Positions 56,401-64,000 of a stretch of DNA of 64,000 nt are shown here, one piece after another. Within the stretch, counting starts at the first letter, position 1; each line of letters begins with the position of its first letter. This DNA is from Alkalimonas collagenimarina (GTDB lineage Bacteria; Pseudomonadota; Gammaproteobacteria; Enterobacterales; Alteromonadaceae). The position numbers and the translations under genes are program-made. A model generated the notes under the pieces. That model was not told the origin of the DNA and did no database searches. It saw nothing but the letters and a program-made list of their open reading frames with translations. The stretch covers positions 1-64,000 of the forward strand of contig NZ_JAUZVZ010000018.1 of NCBI RefSeq assembly GCF_030717845.1. The letters are read 5' to 3'.

Positions 56401-57388
56401 GGCAATCATCCCAAAAATGGATTTCATAACCATTGGTGTAGTAAATCAGAGGGCGTTGGCCAAAGTTTTTTTCCAGACAATCCGCATAACAAATGGCCTG
56501 CTGTCGTCCTTCTTTGGCACTAAGCATAGTGCGTTTGGCTTCTACTACTGCCAGAGGCTTACCATCAGCTCCCCACAACACGTAATCAATAAAGCCGGTA
56601 CCAGTTTTATTGTGAATACTGGGCGGCATGCCCTTCACTTCAAACTCTTTTACATTGGCCGCATCCAATACCCAGCCCATTTCTTTTAAATACTGGTCTA
56701 TTATAAATTCGCGGGTTTCTGCTTCGTTGTAATTGTGCGGGTCTGTTACTTTTTGCGCTACTTTGGCATTGCTGGCTTTTTGCTGCGCCAACTGGTTTTG
56801 CAATGCCTCAAGCTGGTGTTGCAGGGCCGTATTTTGTTGGCGGGCTTTTTCCAAGGCTTGCTGATGTGCTTCGTCGCGCTCGGTCAGTTGCTTTTGCAGC
56901 AGCTTTAGCTGCTTGGCAGACTGCATCACCAAATCTGCATTTATTTGTATGGTTTTTGGCAGCTTGGCCAGGTCGAATACCTGATCTTGCAGCGGCTGGC
57001 CTTGTTTTATGCCACTGCTGTAAGTACGGTAAAACCAGTACAGAATATGGTGCAGCTCTTTTAATGCCTGGGTTGATTCCGGCTCTGTGACCTTGCGCTC
57101 ACTGTGAACGGCATTATTGCCGGCTTTTTGCACCGCTTTAATCTTGGGGAAAATTGTACTGCCAAGCGCAGCCTTAAAGTCACTTTGGTTAATCAGGGTA
57201 TTTAAGGTTTGGTCGTATTTCGGTTTTTGCAGCCATTTATCGAATTCATACATCCACTGCACTGTACGTTCCAGGGTATAGCGGCTGTAAAAACAACTGG
57301 AGCGCGGGTCGGCATTAACTACCGCTTCAGCTTTTAGCGCATATTCCTGTAACTCAGGCCATTCAGATAAAAATAAAAAATTCGACAT
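53462..57388 (-). CDS. hsdR: Type I restriction enzyme, R (restriction/translocase) subunit
   Basis: This 1308-residue protein has an N-terminal DUF4145-like helical region (residues 1-125) and a coiled coil (155-210). The PD-(D/E)xK nuclease has Asp268 (GFIDYVLW) and E283-x-K285 (VVEAKRT). The SF2 helicase motor has Walker A ATGTGKTRT near residue 400 and DEAH in VIVDEAHRS. The C-terminal part (about 850-1308) is the EcoEI-like helical domain that holds the MS core. It translocates and cuts unmodified DNA. It is downstream of the RhuM-Fic gene in the same unit. Confidence 0.96.
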   Translation of the reverse strand: MSNFLFLSEWPELQEYALKAEAVVNADPRSSCFYSRYTLERTVQWMYEFDKWLQKPKYDQTLNTLINQSDFKAALGSTIFPKIKAVQKAGNNAVHSERKVTEPESTQALKELHHILYWFYRTYSSGIKQGQPLQDQVFDLAKLPKTIQINADLVMQSAKQLKLLQKQLTERDEAHQQALEKARQQNTALQHQLEALQNQLAQQKASNAKVAQKVTDPHNYNEAETREFIIDQYLKEMGWVLDAANVKEFEVKGMPPSIHNKTGTGFIDYVLWGADGKPLAVVEAKRTMLSAKEGRQQAICYADCLEKNFGQRPLIYYTNGYEIHFWDDCQYPPRLVQGFLNQDEMQRLINRRTARQALSEVELDTSIAGKGRPYQRLAIESVCQQFDIQKQRKALLVMATGTGKTRTTIALVDVLMRAGLVKNTLFLADRNALVNQAKKEFSKLLSKSSPEILSGGTSQLKGRVYLSTYPTMMGLLSAAPDSRLFGVGHFDLVIVDEAHRSVYKKYRYIFDYFDALLLGLTATPKSELDKNTYDIFEQPEGDPTFAYELEQAIADKVLVPPKDVKIDLGFIRKGIKYAELSAADKEEWESKEQLEGKDEVLPSEVNKFLFNKDTVDKALQVLMERGVTVAGGTRLGKTIIFAANNDHAEFIVERINANYPSYKGKFARVITYKEQYADTLIDEFKGEKKPVDPNLPLSIAVSVDMLDTGIDVPEVVNLMFFKVIKSKVKFMQMLGRGTRLCEDLFGPSEHKQFFKVFDCCKNFEYFEMNPEGAKDSLSKSLLQVIFESRLQLSQLLKDKPEFGDFGSNYQQYNIRSLQHRVAGMNLDNFIVRAKRQLVEKYQQSAIWQHLTNEHLAELEKQIAILPSEASPLIPEEKEEELSLRFDQLLLTMQLALVNKTGISDFYRDKLNQIAAKLESKASVPAVMAQLDWIQYVQSANFWTDVSLEDIEKTRLKLRLLMRFIEKESTGIVFTNFQDQLLEVHENEGVYEFSTDSSLALYRKKVEAYIREHEDDLTIQRIKRNQAITKLDLEQLDHKLFEASGIADLEQYNKTIHPDKSVGEFVRELVGLDRGAAKIAFADYLDNAKYNPQQLQFVNTIIDYLTQNGIMSPAQLAKPPFSDIHFEGVFGLFDDNSVIDIRNRIKGVSDVSSLLVDPDFQIEKLVVGSANLVIDEEFGPWSVDFANDLATSINRHLAEYLPVEANSLTVHVDVIEVKAGSIDIDLLIKCGGSVSAFFTLYPVLRSGFLCFWNDIAKAYAKLVPQLQRKYQRNLKTSIKGNELRLMTDDELLESIKQEARKSANDRKTG

Positions 57389-57408
57389 GCAACTTCCTGT
57401 GCTAACTA

Positions 57409-58377
57409 TTATTTTGCCAATAAATTCTCAATCAACCGAATTAAGGTCTGCTTTTCCTGCGGATCAGATTCAGCCACCAACAAGGTAATAGCGGCCAAGC
57501 CTGTATCATTTATAACAGCTTGGTAGTGTTCATTAAACAAACGTTTGTTTCTATTTAAGAAATCAACAAATAAAAATGCTGCGCTACGTTTGTTGCCGTC
57601 ACTGAACGGGTGGTTCTTCACCACAAAATACATTAAATGCGCGGCTTTACTTTCAATGCTGGGGTAAGCGGCATCACCAAATACCGTTTGTTGCAAATTG
57701 CCCCAAATACTGGCCAAACCGTCTTGCCGCTCCTGGCCAAATAATGCGGTAGCTTCGCCTCTGGCGATAAGTTGTGCTTTTAACTGCGCCAGTGCTGCCC
57801 TAACATCAGCTAAGGGTGTTAACTCACCACCCGGTTCACCTTTAGGTTGCTGTAACAAGCCTTCATCGTATTGCTGTAACCATAAAAAGGTTTGGGTGTA
57901 GCTAGCCAGAATATCAACCAGGCCAGCACCAAACTCACTATTATAAGGCAAAGCGGCCGCCCGTTTGACCAGTTGCAGCGCTTTTTCCAGCTCTGCGGCA
58001 TTTTGACTTAACCGCTGCTGGTTTAAGCTATACCCCTTAATTAGGTGCTGCTTCAGGGTGGCAGTGGCCCACTGCCGAAAGCGGGTAGCATTAACAGAGT
58101 TAACCCGATACCCCACTGAGATGATAGCGTCCAGATTATAGAATTGGGTATTGTAGGTTTTGCCGTCTGCGGCAGTATGTTCCATTTTGGAACATACTGC
58201 CTGCTGATCCAGCTCGCCAGACTTAAAAATATTAGTTAAGTGCTTGGTAATGGCTGGGCGTTTAGTGGCAAACAACTGCGCCATTTGCGCTTGCGACAGC
58301 CACAGCGTTTCATGCTGCAACTGTACATTGAGCTGCAAACTACCGTCTTCATTCTGATAAATCTGCAGCTCGCTCAT
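57409..58377 (-). CDS. RhuM-Fic/Doc fusion protein inside the R-M operon
   Basis: This 322-residue protein has an N-terminal RhuM domain (residues 1-110; LSQAQMAQLFATKRPAITKH, and YNTQFYNLDAIISVGYRVNS). A Fic/Doc domain has the core motif HPFSDGNKR starting near residue 256. Doc-type Fic proteins phosphorylate EF-Tu and classical Fic proteins AMPylate targets; the K in GNKR is the Doc-like variant. RhuM is a common unassigned companion of type I R-M genes. The ATG at 58377, 10 bases after the hsdS stop, follows AAGG; an upstream GTG is in frame. The target and the link to restriction are unknown. Confidence 0.88.
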   Translation of the reverse strand: MSELQIYQNEDGSLQLNVQLQHETLWLSQAQMAQLFATKRPAITKHLTNIFKSGELDQQAVCSKMEHTAADGKTYNTQFYNLDAIISVGYRVNSVNATRFRQWATATLKQHLIKGYSLNQQRLSQNAAELEKALQLVKRAAALPYNSEFGAGLVDILASYTQTFLWLQQYDEGLLQQPKGEPGGELTPLADVRAALAQLKAQLIARGEATALFGQERQDGLASIWGNLQQTVFGDAAYPSIESKAAHLMYFVVKNHPFSDGNKRSAAFLFVDFLNRNKRLFNEHYQAVINDTGLAAITLLVAESDPQEKQTLIRLIENLLAK

Positions 58378-58387
58378 CAGCTTCACC

Positions 58388-59596
58388 TTAAGCTTTAGTT
58401 GTTAAATCCAACTCGCCTTTAAAGGCGCGCTGCATAAGGGAGTTAAATGTATTTTCATGATATTGCGTTGTCTTTTTCGCCACCGCCTTTAATGCGTCTA
58501 GCTTAGCAATGTAATCGACAAACTTTTGCTGAGCTTGGAGTGAAGCATTTGGCATTGGAAGCGATTTAAGCTGTGTAATATTAATAGATGCTAAATTTGT
58601 GGTTTTCTTTGCACATTTAAGAAAATATTGCTTCGCATACAGTGTTTGCAATAAATACTCAAAAAACTTAGGTAGATAAGAGTTAACAAACCTTACTCTG
58701 AAAACATGATTCTGATGTATGCAGTTATCTATTTCACCTTGCCAAACTGCGCCACGACCTAATTTGTCGTGATCACCGCCTTCTGTCATTAAAATATCGC
58801 CAGGCTTCAATACGTATTTTTCAATGTCAGACTGTTTTGCCTCAATTTCTTTAACTTCATTTAAATCTAAATAACCGTCTTGAACATTTGCTACTCGCAT
58901 GTAAGGAACTATTGAAGTTACCTTCCCGTTGAGTTTTTGCCCTTTAGTGACGCCTGAACAAACATCAGCGCACTCACCTAATTTAACAAAATCTGATTGA
59001 TCACTCTTGCGGAAGTCACCAAACATCTCCAAAAACACCGATTGGGCGAGGGCGTTAAGCTCTTGTTCGATTTGCTGGCATTGCTGACGCAAGGTATCGG
59101 ATTTTTCCAATACTGCGGCAATTTGCTTTTGGATAGGTAATGGAGGGAGTGGGATTGGCAGACCTTTAAAGTGCGTTACAGTAAAACTAGCTTGATTAAC
59201 TGATTTCTTGGTAATCGTTGGTATGAAACTTAAGAATAATTCACTGCTTAAATAAAAGAACAAGTATTTAGGAAATACTCGATCATTTGGCCGAAAACAT
59301 AAAAGATTCATCCCATGAATTATATCATCCCTCTCAAATTCAAATATTGCACACTTACCCAAGTGCTTTTCCGAATTGATATGGCTGATTAAAATATCAC
59401 CACACTTCAGCCTATATTTTAAATACTCATCAGGTTTGATATCTGAGTAACCACATTTATCTAGATTGACCTCCCTATTCGCGATAGTTTCAATTCTAGT
59501 TATTGGCAGACCTGATGCGCCTTCTACTTGTTTTATACTTGCACCATTTCTAATGTGATGTGACACATCTTCTAGTTTGAGAATAGGCCAACTCAC
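58388..59596 (-). CDS. hsdS: Type I restriction enzyme, specificity subunit
   Basis: This 402-residue protein has two target-recognition domains (about residues 5-150 and 205-350), separated by conserved helical spacers: LPPLPIQKQIAAVLEKSDTL (spacer 1) and PMPNASLQAQQKFVDYIAKL (spacer 2). Each TRD reads half of a bipartite DNA target; the target cannot be deduced. It overlaps the hsdM stop (GTGA), so it is translated with HsdM. Confidence 0.96.
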   Translation of the reverse strand: MSWPILKLEDVSHHIRNGASIKQVEGASGLPITRIETIANREVNLDKCGYSDIKPDEYLKYRLKCGDILISHINSEKHLGKCAIFEFERDDIIHGMNLLCFRPNDRVFPKYLFFYLSSELFLSFIPTITKKSVNQASFTVTHFKGLPIPLPPLPIQKQIAAVLEKSDTLRQQCQQIEQELNALAQSVFLEMFGDFRKSDQSDFVKLGECADVCSGVTKGQKLNGKVTSIVPYMRVANVQDGYLDLNEVKEIEAKQSDIEKYVLKPGDILMTEGGDHDKLGRGAVWQGEIDNCIHQNHVFRVRFVNSYLPKFFEYLLQTLYAKQYFLKCAKKTTNLASINITQLKSLPMPNASLQAQQKFVDYIAKLDALKAVAKKTTQYHENTFNSLMQRAFKGELDLTTKA

Positions 59597-61236
59597 AGCA
59601 TAGCCTCCAAATCGGCGATACCTTTATCCATTGCCGCTTGCAGGTCTTTAATGCGTTGTAGGATCACTTTTGGTGGGTCGTATTTTACTTCTTCGTACAC
59701 CACTTCTTTATAACGGTTAATCGACAAATCGTAGTTTTTATCAATGATCTCCTGCAGCGGCACATAAAAGCTTTGCTCGGTGCGCTGGCGCTGTGCGTCG
59801 CCTTGTTTATTGAACCAGCGGAACAATACATCAGGGATATTATTGAGTTTATGGTTGGGCAGTTCAGACGGCACGGTATCGCCATGAGCAGCTTTGGTAT
59901 CTATAGCATCGGCTTCGGTGGTTAATTCCTGATCTTTCAGCAATGGCGTGCGCTTGTCGTCCAGTGAAAAGCCATCTGCCTGCATATCGTAAAACCATAC
60001 CTTATCAGTGCCGCCGCTGTTGGTTTTGGTAAAAAACAAAATTGCGGTTGATACTCCGGCATAGGGTTTAAATACACCGGACGGCAATGAAACCACCGCA
60101 TCCAGCTTATGCTCTTCAAGCAACGTTTTGCGAATGGTTTTATGCGAATTGGTAGAGCCAAACAATACGCCATCTGGCACGATTACTGCTGCGCGGCCAC
60201 CAGGTTGTAACATCCGCAGAATTAATGCTAGAAACAGTAATTCGGTTTTTTCCGACGGGCCTTTGGCTTTTTTCTTATTGCCATCTTCGTCGGTTTCGGT
60301 TTTGGCCTGTACTTTTTTTGGTGTCTTGCCAAGGGCAGTTAATAAATCGGGGGATAGCTCATCGTAAGCAACACTGCCTTTAAACGGAGGGTTGGCTAGT
60401 ATCAGCGTGTATTTTTCACTGATATTGGCATCGCCATAATCACTAAGCGAATCACGGTATTCCACTGTTGGCTGCTCTACGCCGTGCAGCATTAAGTTCA
60501 TTGCGCCTATGCGCAGCATATGCTGATCAAAGTCGTAGGCATTAAACATGTGTTGATGAAAATGCTGGCTGTTAAGCGGCTTTAGCAAGGCATCTTTGTG
60601 CGTGCTACGCACATACTCTTCGGCGGCCATTAAAAAGCCGCAGGTACCTGAGGCCGGGTCGCAGATAATATCTGACTTTTCGCCATCCAGTTTTGGCGCT
60701 GTCATTTCAACCATCAGTTGAATGATGTGGCGCGGCGTACGGAACTGGCCGTTGGTGCCGGACGATTGCAGCTTACTTAGCATGTATTCGTACAAATCAC
60801 CTTTGGTGTCTCGGTCTGTCATGTCGATTTTATCGATCATGTTCACGACCCTGTCCAGCACCGCTGGCTTCGGGATCATAAAAATGGCATCTTCCATATG
60901 CTTAGCAAAAGCGGTGTCTTCGCCCTGAATTGTTTTAATGAATGGAAAGACTTTATCTTTCACCAAATCAAACATCTCTTTGGGGTCAAGGTTCTTGAAT
61001 TTACTCCAACGGTAATTAAGTTCATCATCGTTACCGTTTTTGCCAAAAATAGGGTTAGTAAAAGCGGTTTCCAGCAATATTGCCTGTTTTTCGCGCTGAG
61101 TATGGATTTCATCTAGCCGGCGGATAAACAGTAAGAAAGTGAATTGTTCAATCACGGAGATTGGGTTAGCTATACCACCCGTCCAAAACGCTTCCCAAAT
61201 TTCATCGACCTGATTCTTAATCTTACCTGTTAGCAT
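59593..61236 (-). CDS. hsdM: Type I restriction enzyme, methyltransferase subunit
   Basis: This 547-residue N6-adenine methyltransferase has an N-terminal helical domain (HsdM_N). The SAM motif I is DPASGTCGF (residues 193-201) and the catalytic motif IV is NPPF (282-285). Motif I has a Cys where Gly is usual; many HsdM proteins vary here. It methylates the target of the HsdS protein. It starts the hsd part of the operon, 27 bases after the HEPN-like gene. Confidence 0.97.
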   Translation of the reverse strand: MLTGKIKNQVDEIWEAFWTGGIANPISVIEQFTFLLFIRRLDEIHTQREKQAILLETAFTNPIFGKNGNDDELNYRWSKFKNLDPKEMFDLVKDKVFPFIKTIQGEDTAFAKHMEDAIFMIPKPAVLDRVVNMIDKIDMTDRDTKGDLYEYMLSKLQSSGTNGQFRTPRHIIQLMVEMTAPKLDGEKSDIICDPASGTCGFLMAAEEYVRSTHKDALLKPLNSQHFHQHMFNAYDFDQHMLRIGAMNLMLHGVEQPTVEYRDSLSDYGDANISEKYTLILANPPFKGSVAYDELSPDLLTALGKTPKKVQAKTETDEDGNKKKAKGPSEKTELLFLALILRMLQPGGRAAVIVPDGVLFGSTNSHKTIRKTLLEEHKLDAVVSLPSGVFKPYAGVSTAILFFTKTNSGGTDKVWFYDMQADGFSLDDKRTPLLKDQELTTEADAIDTKAAHGDTVPSELPNHKLNNIPDVLFRWFNKQGDAQRQRTEQSFYVPLQEIIDKNYDLSINRYKEVVYEEVKYDPPKVILQRIKDLQAAMDKGIADLEAML

Positions 61237-61263
61237 GTACTGATTTACCCTAATAAATAATGG

Positions 61264-62007
61264 TTATTGTTTCTCAACGGCAGTGCGCTCAAACATTTTA
61301 TTAATGATGATGGAAATATTTACAAAGCTTAGTAAAACCTGATTGTGCAGCATTGTACTGCCATGTGAGTGAATGTTTCTGATTTTTGGCAGTGTTTCGC
61401 ATAAAATCTGTACGTAATCCCACTCCTCATCAAATGCACTTTCATCTATCTCACTCTCATCCAACTGATACTCTTCCAAGCCCTGCTCTTCCATTAGCTT
61501 AAAGATTTTATCCCGGTAAGCCTCCTCAGCGGCTATCCTGTTGCGGCGGTGCCAGATAGGAAAGTCTTCATTCTGCATTAGTTTGTGTCTAGCCAAATAC
61601 TCTAGATACAACCTTAAACCTTTGGAGAAATGTACGCCATTTGATTTAAGTTCTTTTTGAAATGCAGTCAGCACTTTATCACCTATGCATTCGCGAATCG
61701 CCAGCTCCAACGCAGCAAGCACCTGACTTTCAGCCACAACATAAAAGCGATACACATACAGTGCGTGCAGAAACAGATTTCTGGCGGTATCGAACTGAAT
61801 GATTATATAGTCAGGAACCCTTGGGCTAAGGCTGCATTGCTCAATCTGCTGATACAGAACCTCAATGGAGGTAGCACCAAAATAAAAGTTGCGCTGATCA
61901 GGTGCAAGGACATTTACTGGTGTGCGTAACTCATCACCAGGATAAACAACCTTCGAAGGTGCTGTGTGTTGATCATCACTCAATTTTGCTGCTCCACTTG
62001 AACTCAC
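61264..62007 (-). CDS. HEPN-like (Rx4H) protein at the head of the R-M operon
   Basis: This 247-residue helical protein has no signal peptide. Near its C-terminus it has RNIHSH (R210-N-I-H-S-H215), the R-phi-x3-6-H form of HEPN ribonucleases, followed by a hydrophobic helix SFVNISIIINKMF, the usual last HEPN helix. An acidic helical linker is at residues 160-190 (EEYQLDESEIDESAFDEEWD). No named family is recognised. It starts with GTG overlapping the gloA stop (GTGA) and ends 27 bases before hsdM, so it belongs to the R-M transcription unit or is fused to the gloA operon. Its role as an RNase is inferred only from the motif. Confidence 0.6.
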   Translation of the reverse strand: MSSSGAAKLSDDQHTAPSKVVYPGDELRTPVNVLAPDQRNFYFGATSIEVLYQQIEQCSLSPRVPDYIIIQFDTARNLFLHALYVYRFYVVAESQVLAALELAIRECIGDKVLTAFQKELKSNGVHFSKGLRLYLEYLARHKLMQNEDFPIWHRRNRIAAEEAYRDKIFKLMEEQGLEEYQLDESEIDESAFDEEWDYVQILCETLPKIRNIHSHGSTMLHNQVLLSFVNISIIINKMFERTAVEKQ

Positions 62008-62558
62008 CCCAAAAAACCAGCCAATCCTTTCGGCAAGCGCGCGGGTTCAAAGATTTCGATCCAGTAGCCATCCGGATCGCGGATAAAGGCGATGTCTTTC
62101 ATTTTGCCATCAGCTGGTTTTTTGACAAAAGACACGCCCAGATCTTCAAAACGCTGACAGGCGGCGGTTAGGTCGGGTACGGCAAAGCCGATATGGCCGA
62201 AGCCTTTGGGGTCTTCGTTGCCGCTGTGGTACTGGCAGCTGTCGTCACTTTCGCTGCCCCAGTTCCAGGTCAGTTCCAGCATGGCCGGGCGGCTGAAGGT
62301 TTGGATGGTGCGCTCATCGGTATCCTTGGACCACTGCTGTGTTTCTTGTTCGCTCAGCGCTGCCAGGAAGAACAGCGAGAAAGTCATCTCAGGGAAATCG
62401 AGCTTACGCACCAGCGTCATGCCCAGTACCCGGGTGTAGAAATCCAGGCTGACGGCTGGATCTTTGATGCGCAACATGGTTTGGTTAAAGACAAAGTCGT
62501 TGGTGGCCGGATCGCGCTGCTCGCACAGGCCCGGGGCGCTTTCAAAGTGGCGGCTCAT
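62004..62558 (-). CDS. gloA: Lactoylglutathione lyase (glyoxalase I)
   Basis: This 184-residue zinc/nickel enzyme converts the methylglyoxal-glutathione hemithioacetal to S-lactoylglutathione. The start region is FNQTMLRIKDPAVSLDFYTR (His is not the first ligand here, Gln is), then ELTWNWGSESD (second ligand Glu), GFGHIGFAVPDL (His) and DPDGYWIEIFEP (Glu). Gln/Glu/His/Glu ligands and about 180 residues match the eukaryote-like long GloA of Pseudomonas GloA3-type. The ATG at 62558 is chosen over an earlier start at 62768 because the preceding 70 codons are AT-rich and not protein-like. Confidence 0.95.
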   Translation of the reverse strand: MSRHFESAPGLCEQRDPATNDFVFNQTMLRIKDPAVSLDFYTRVLGMTLVRKLDFPEMTFSLFFLAALSEQETQQWSKDTDERTIQTFSRPAMLELTWNWGSESDDSCQYHSGNEDPKGFGHIGFAVPDLTAACQRFEDLGVSFVKKPADGKMKDIAFIRDPDGYWIEIFEPARLPKGLAGFLG

Positions 62559-62785
62559 GGCTGGCTCCTTATGGGTAGCAAGAACAAAAAGAAGAGACTG
62601 CCAGCTTAACAGATTTTGCGTCCCTTGTGCCGAGCGGTATTTTTTCGACAGTAAATTAGAAAAGCATGATTTAACGAGATTAAGTTTGATCTGCCTCATG
62701 TCCTCTTTTGCTACAAAGGGTATGGTAGAGCCCTTCGTCAGCATCACAAAGGATGACTCCATGAGCAATAAAACCGCAGGCCAAC

Positions 62786-62935
62786 ATGGCCGATGGCTTT
62801 GCTATTACTGCTGATATTTATGCCGATATAACGGATGCAGAAAAGCAACAGTTTTTGGATGATGTCTGCGCCCGATGCCCGCTGCACGACAACCTGCTGA
62901 ATGGCACTGAGGTGCTGCATAGCCTGGTGTCTTAA
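62786..62935 (+). pseudogene. Remnant resembling the C-terminus of an OsmC-like protein
   Basis: The frame from ATG 62786 reads MADGFAITADIYADITDAEK, then FLDDVCARCPLHDNLLNGTE and a short end at the TAA 62933-62935. The CARCPxHxNL element is like the end of OsmC/Ohr-family redox proteins, with the second active-site Cys. There is no N-terminal OsmC part; stops precede the ATG in frame. It may be a fragment or a short gene of its own. Confidence 0.4.
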
Positions 62936-63105
62936 CCCCTTGCCCTCTGCTTTTTTGCACGGCTGCGCGTGGTGCAGCCATCTACCTTGTTACAAGCGAC
63001 ACCTAAAAGCTGTAACAACCTGTTGCAATTTCTGCGTTAAAAATTGTTATTTTGCCTAAAAACCTCGGTATCATACCTGTTCTATTTTAGTTGCAGGAGC
63101 TTCTC

Positions 63106-63222
63106 ATGGGATTTGGACTATCACTTATTGGCTTTTTTGTGGTGTTATTTCTGATTATTTTAGGCTCCATCAAAGCCTACGAAATCATTGGCCGAAAATC
63201 AGACAAAAAGGACGATAAATAA
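63106..63222 (+). CDS. 38-residue membrane peptide gene coupled to the Band 7 gene
   Basis: The frame encodes MGFGLSLIGFFVVLFLIILG and a charged tail (KAYEIIGRKSDKKDDK), a single-span membrane peptide. A good Shine-Dalgarno GCAGGAG precedes the ATG. Its TAA overlaps the ATG of the next gene (TAATG), so it is translated with the SPFH protein and could be a regulator or subunit of that complex. Confidence 0.65.
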   Translation: MGFGLSLIGFFVVLFLIILGSIKAYEIIGRKSDKKDDK

Positions 63223-64000
63223 TGGCGAAAAATACAAGCATTCGTGCGGCTGGAGCCGCGGTATTAGGTATCTTTATACTCCTGTTTGCTGTCGGTAGCT
63301 TCTACACCGTGGACGAGGGTGAGCGTGGTGTGGTGATTCGTTACGGCAGCCTGATTAACGTGGCCGAACCTGGCTTGCATTTTAAACTGCCCGTGATCGA
63401 CAGTGTGCGCAAAATTTCGGTGCAAGAGCAAGTTGAGCTGTACCGCAATATGGAAGCGTACAGCAACGACCAGCAACCGGCGGTGATGAACCTGTCGGTG
63501 CGCTACCAAATAGACAGCAGCCGGGTGGATGAAGTGTACCGTAACTTCGGTACCCGTCAGGCACTTATTGACCGTCAGGTGACCCGAATTGTGCTGGAAG
63601 AAGCCAAAACCGTGTTGGGTCAGTTCAATGCGGCCACCTCCATTCGTGAACGTGGTCGTTTGAATTTAGAAATGGCGCAAGCGGTGCAAAAGTCGGTCAC
63701 CGGGCCGGTGATTATTTTAGGGGTGCAAGTGGAAGACGTGTCGTTCAGCTCCGCCTATGAAGAGAGTGTAGAACAGCGCATGCTGGCGGAAGTTGCGGTT
63801 GAGCGTGAACGGCAAAACTTAGAGCGCGAGCGCGTTGAAGCCGATATCGTGCGCACCCGGGCAGCGGCTGAAGCCGATCGGGTGCGGGCACAGGCACAAG
63901 CGGAAGCAGACAGTATTCGCCTACGTGGTAACGCAGAGGCAGAAGCGATACGCGAGCGGGCCGGGGCCCTTGCGGATAACCCATTGCTGGTTGAACTGGT
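63222..64000 (+). CDS. SPFH/Band 7 (prohibitin/HflC-like) membrane protein, 5' part
   Basis: The gene runs off the right edge. The visible 259 residues have an N-terminal membrane anchor (residues 10-29), the PHB/SPFH start YTVDEGERGVVIRYGSLINV, then PGLHFKLPVIDSVRKISVQE, and from about residue 165 a charged coiled coil (RVRAQAQAEADSIRLRGNAE). The signature is that of prohibitin-like proteins related to HflC/HflK, which regulate FtsH. It is preceded by and overlaps with a membrane peptide gene. Which SPFH subfamily it is cannot be told from the visible part. Confidence 0.88.
   Translation, partial: MAKNTSIRAAGAAVLGIFILLFAVGSFYTVDEGERGVVIRYGSLINVAEPGLHFKLPVIDSVRKISVQEQVELYRNMEAYSNDQQPAVMNLSVRYQIDSSRVDEVYRNFGTRQALIDRQVTRIVLEEAKTVLGQFNAATSIRERGRLNLEMAQAVQKSVTGPVIILGVQVEDVSFSSAYEESVEQRMLAEVAVERERQNLERERVEADIVRTRAAAEADRVRAQAQAEADSIRLRGNAEAEAIRERAGALADNPLLVEL

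Noticed and set aside
53462-62007. Mobile-element ends or att sites for the R-M island.
   Set aside because: I found no integrase, transposase, tRNA or direct repeats at either end; the island boundary is inferred from gene content only.

Overview
This window looks like chromosomal DNA from a marine or aquatic gammaproteobacterium. The best fit by gene content is the Alteromonadales/Chromatiaceae group (Rheinheimera/Alishewanella/Arsukibacterium-like), but this is inferred from family resemblance and not from any marker gene; there is no rRNA or tRNA gene here. Coding density is high and most genes are ordinary housekeeping, envelope or stress genes.

Layout. 1-5 kb: the start of a BaiN/YhiN-type flavoprotein, a fused Kdo transferase-Kdo kinase (WaaA-KdkA) and two glycosyltransferases, so LPS core functions, then a Prx5-type peroxiredoxin. 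5-13 kb: rsmJ, a lipoprotein, a tandem pair of TraT-like lipoproteins, prlC, gor, an alpha/beta hydrolase and a two-gene unit of unknown function. 13-24 kb: exported M20 amidohydrolase, YcaD-like MFS transporter, small cytochrome c lipoprotein, Asp-box lipoprotein, solute-binding lipoprotein, S9 peptidase and a GGDEF-EAL protein. 23.9-28.5 kb: an apparently frameshifted conserved gene, then an inverted duplication of a two-gene module (small cysteine-rich lipoprotein plus HEITH-motif lipoprotein) around a yigZ gene; one copy of the small lipoprotein is reduced to a C-terminal fragment.

28.7-37.3 kb is accessory DNA. It holds a four-gene, translationally coupled SMC/MukE/kleisin/Toprim operon of the Wadjet/MksBEFG plasmid-defence type, in the order SMC-MukE-kleisin-Toprim. 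Next come a cluster of TTACATATG repeats, a Fic AMP-transferase, a C-terminal scrap of an HsdS subunit (so the fic gene is probably the survivor of a lost type I R-M locus) and a junction of two truncated genes (AraC C-terminus and a DUF4386-like membrane protein).

37-52 kb returns to core genes: histidine phosphatase, DUF2799 lipoprotein, RIO kinase, MAPEG protein, a stand-alone Hen1-like methyltransferase, yheT-yheU, pspA with a small membrane partner, cheV, a VOC protein, katG, a TPR-GGDEF protein and a PEP-CTERM protein. 53.3-62 kb is a complete type I restriction-modification island on the minus strand (hsdM-hsdS-rhuM/fic-hsdR). It is preceded by an Rx4H (HEPN-like) protein whose GTG start overlaps the stop of gloA, and followed by a 54-codon ORF. 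The window ends with an OsmC-like fragment, a 38-residue membrane peptide gene and the 5' part of a coupled SPFH/Band 7 (HflC-like) gene.

The best candidates for new biology are the Wadjet-like operon with its flanking repeats, the inverted lipoprotein/HEITH modules, the HEPN/RhuM-Fic additions to the type I R-M operon, the stand-alone Hen1-like methyltransferase and the WaaA-KdkA fusion.
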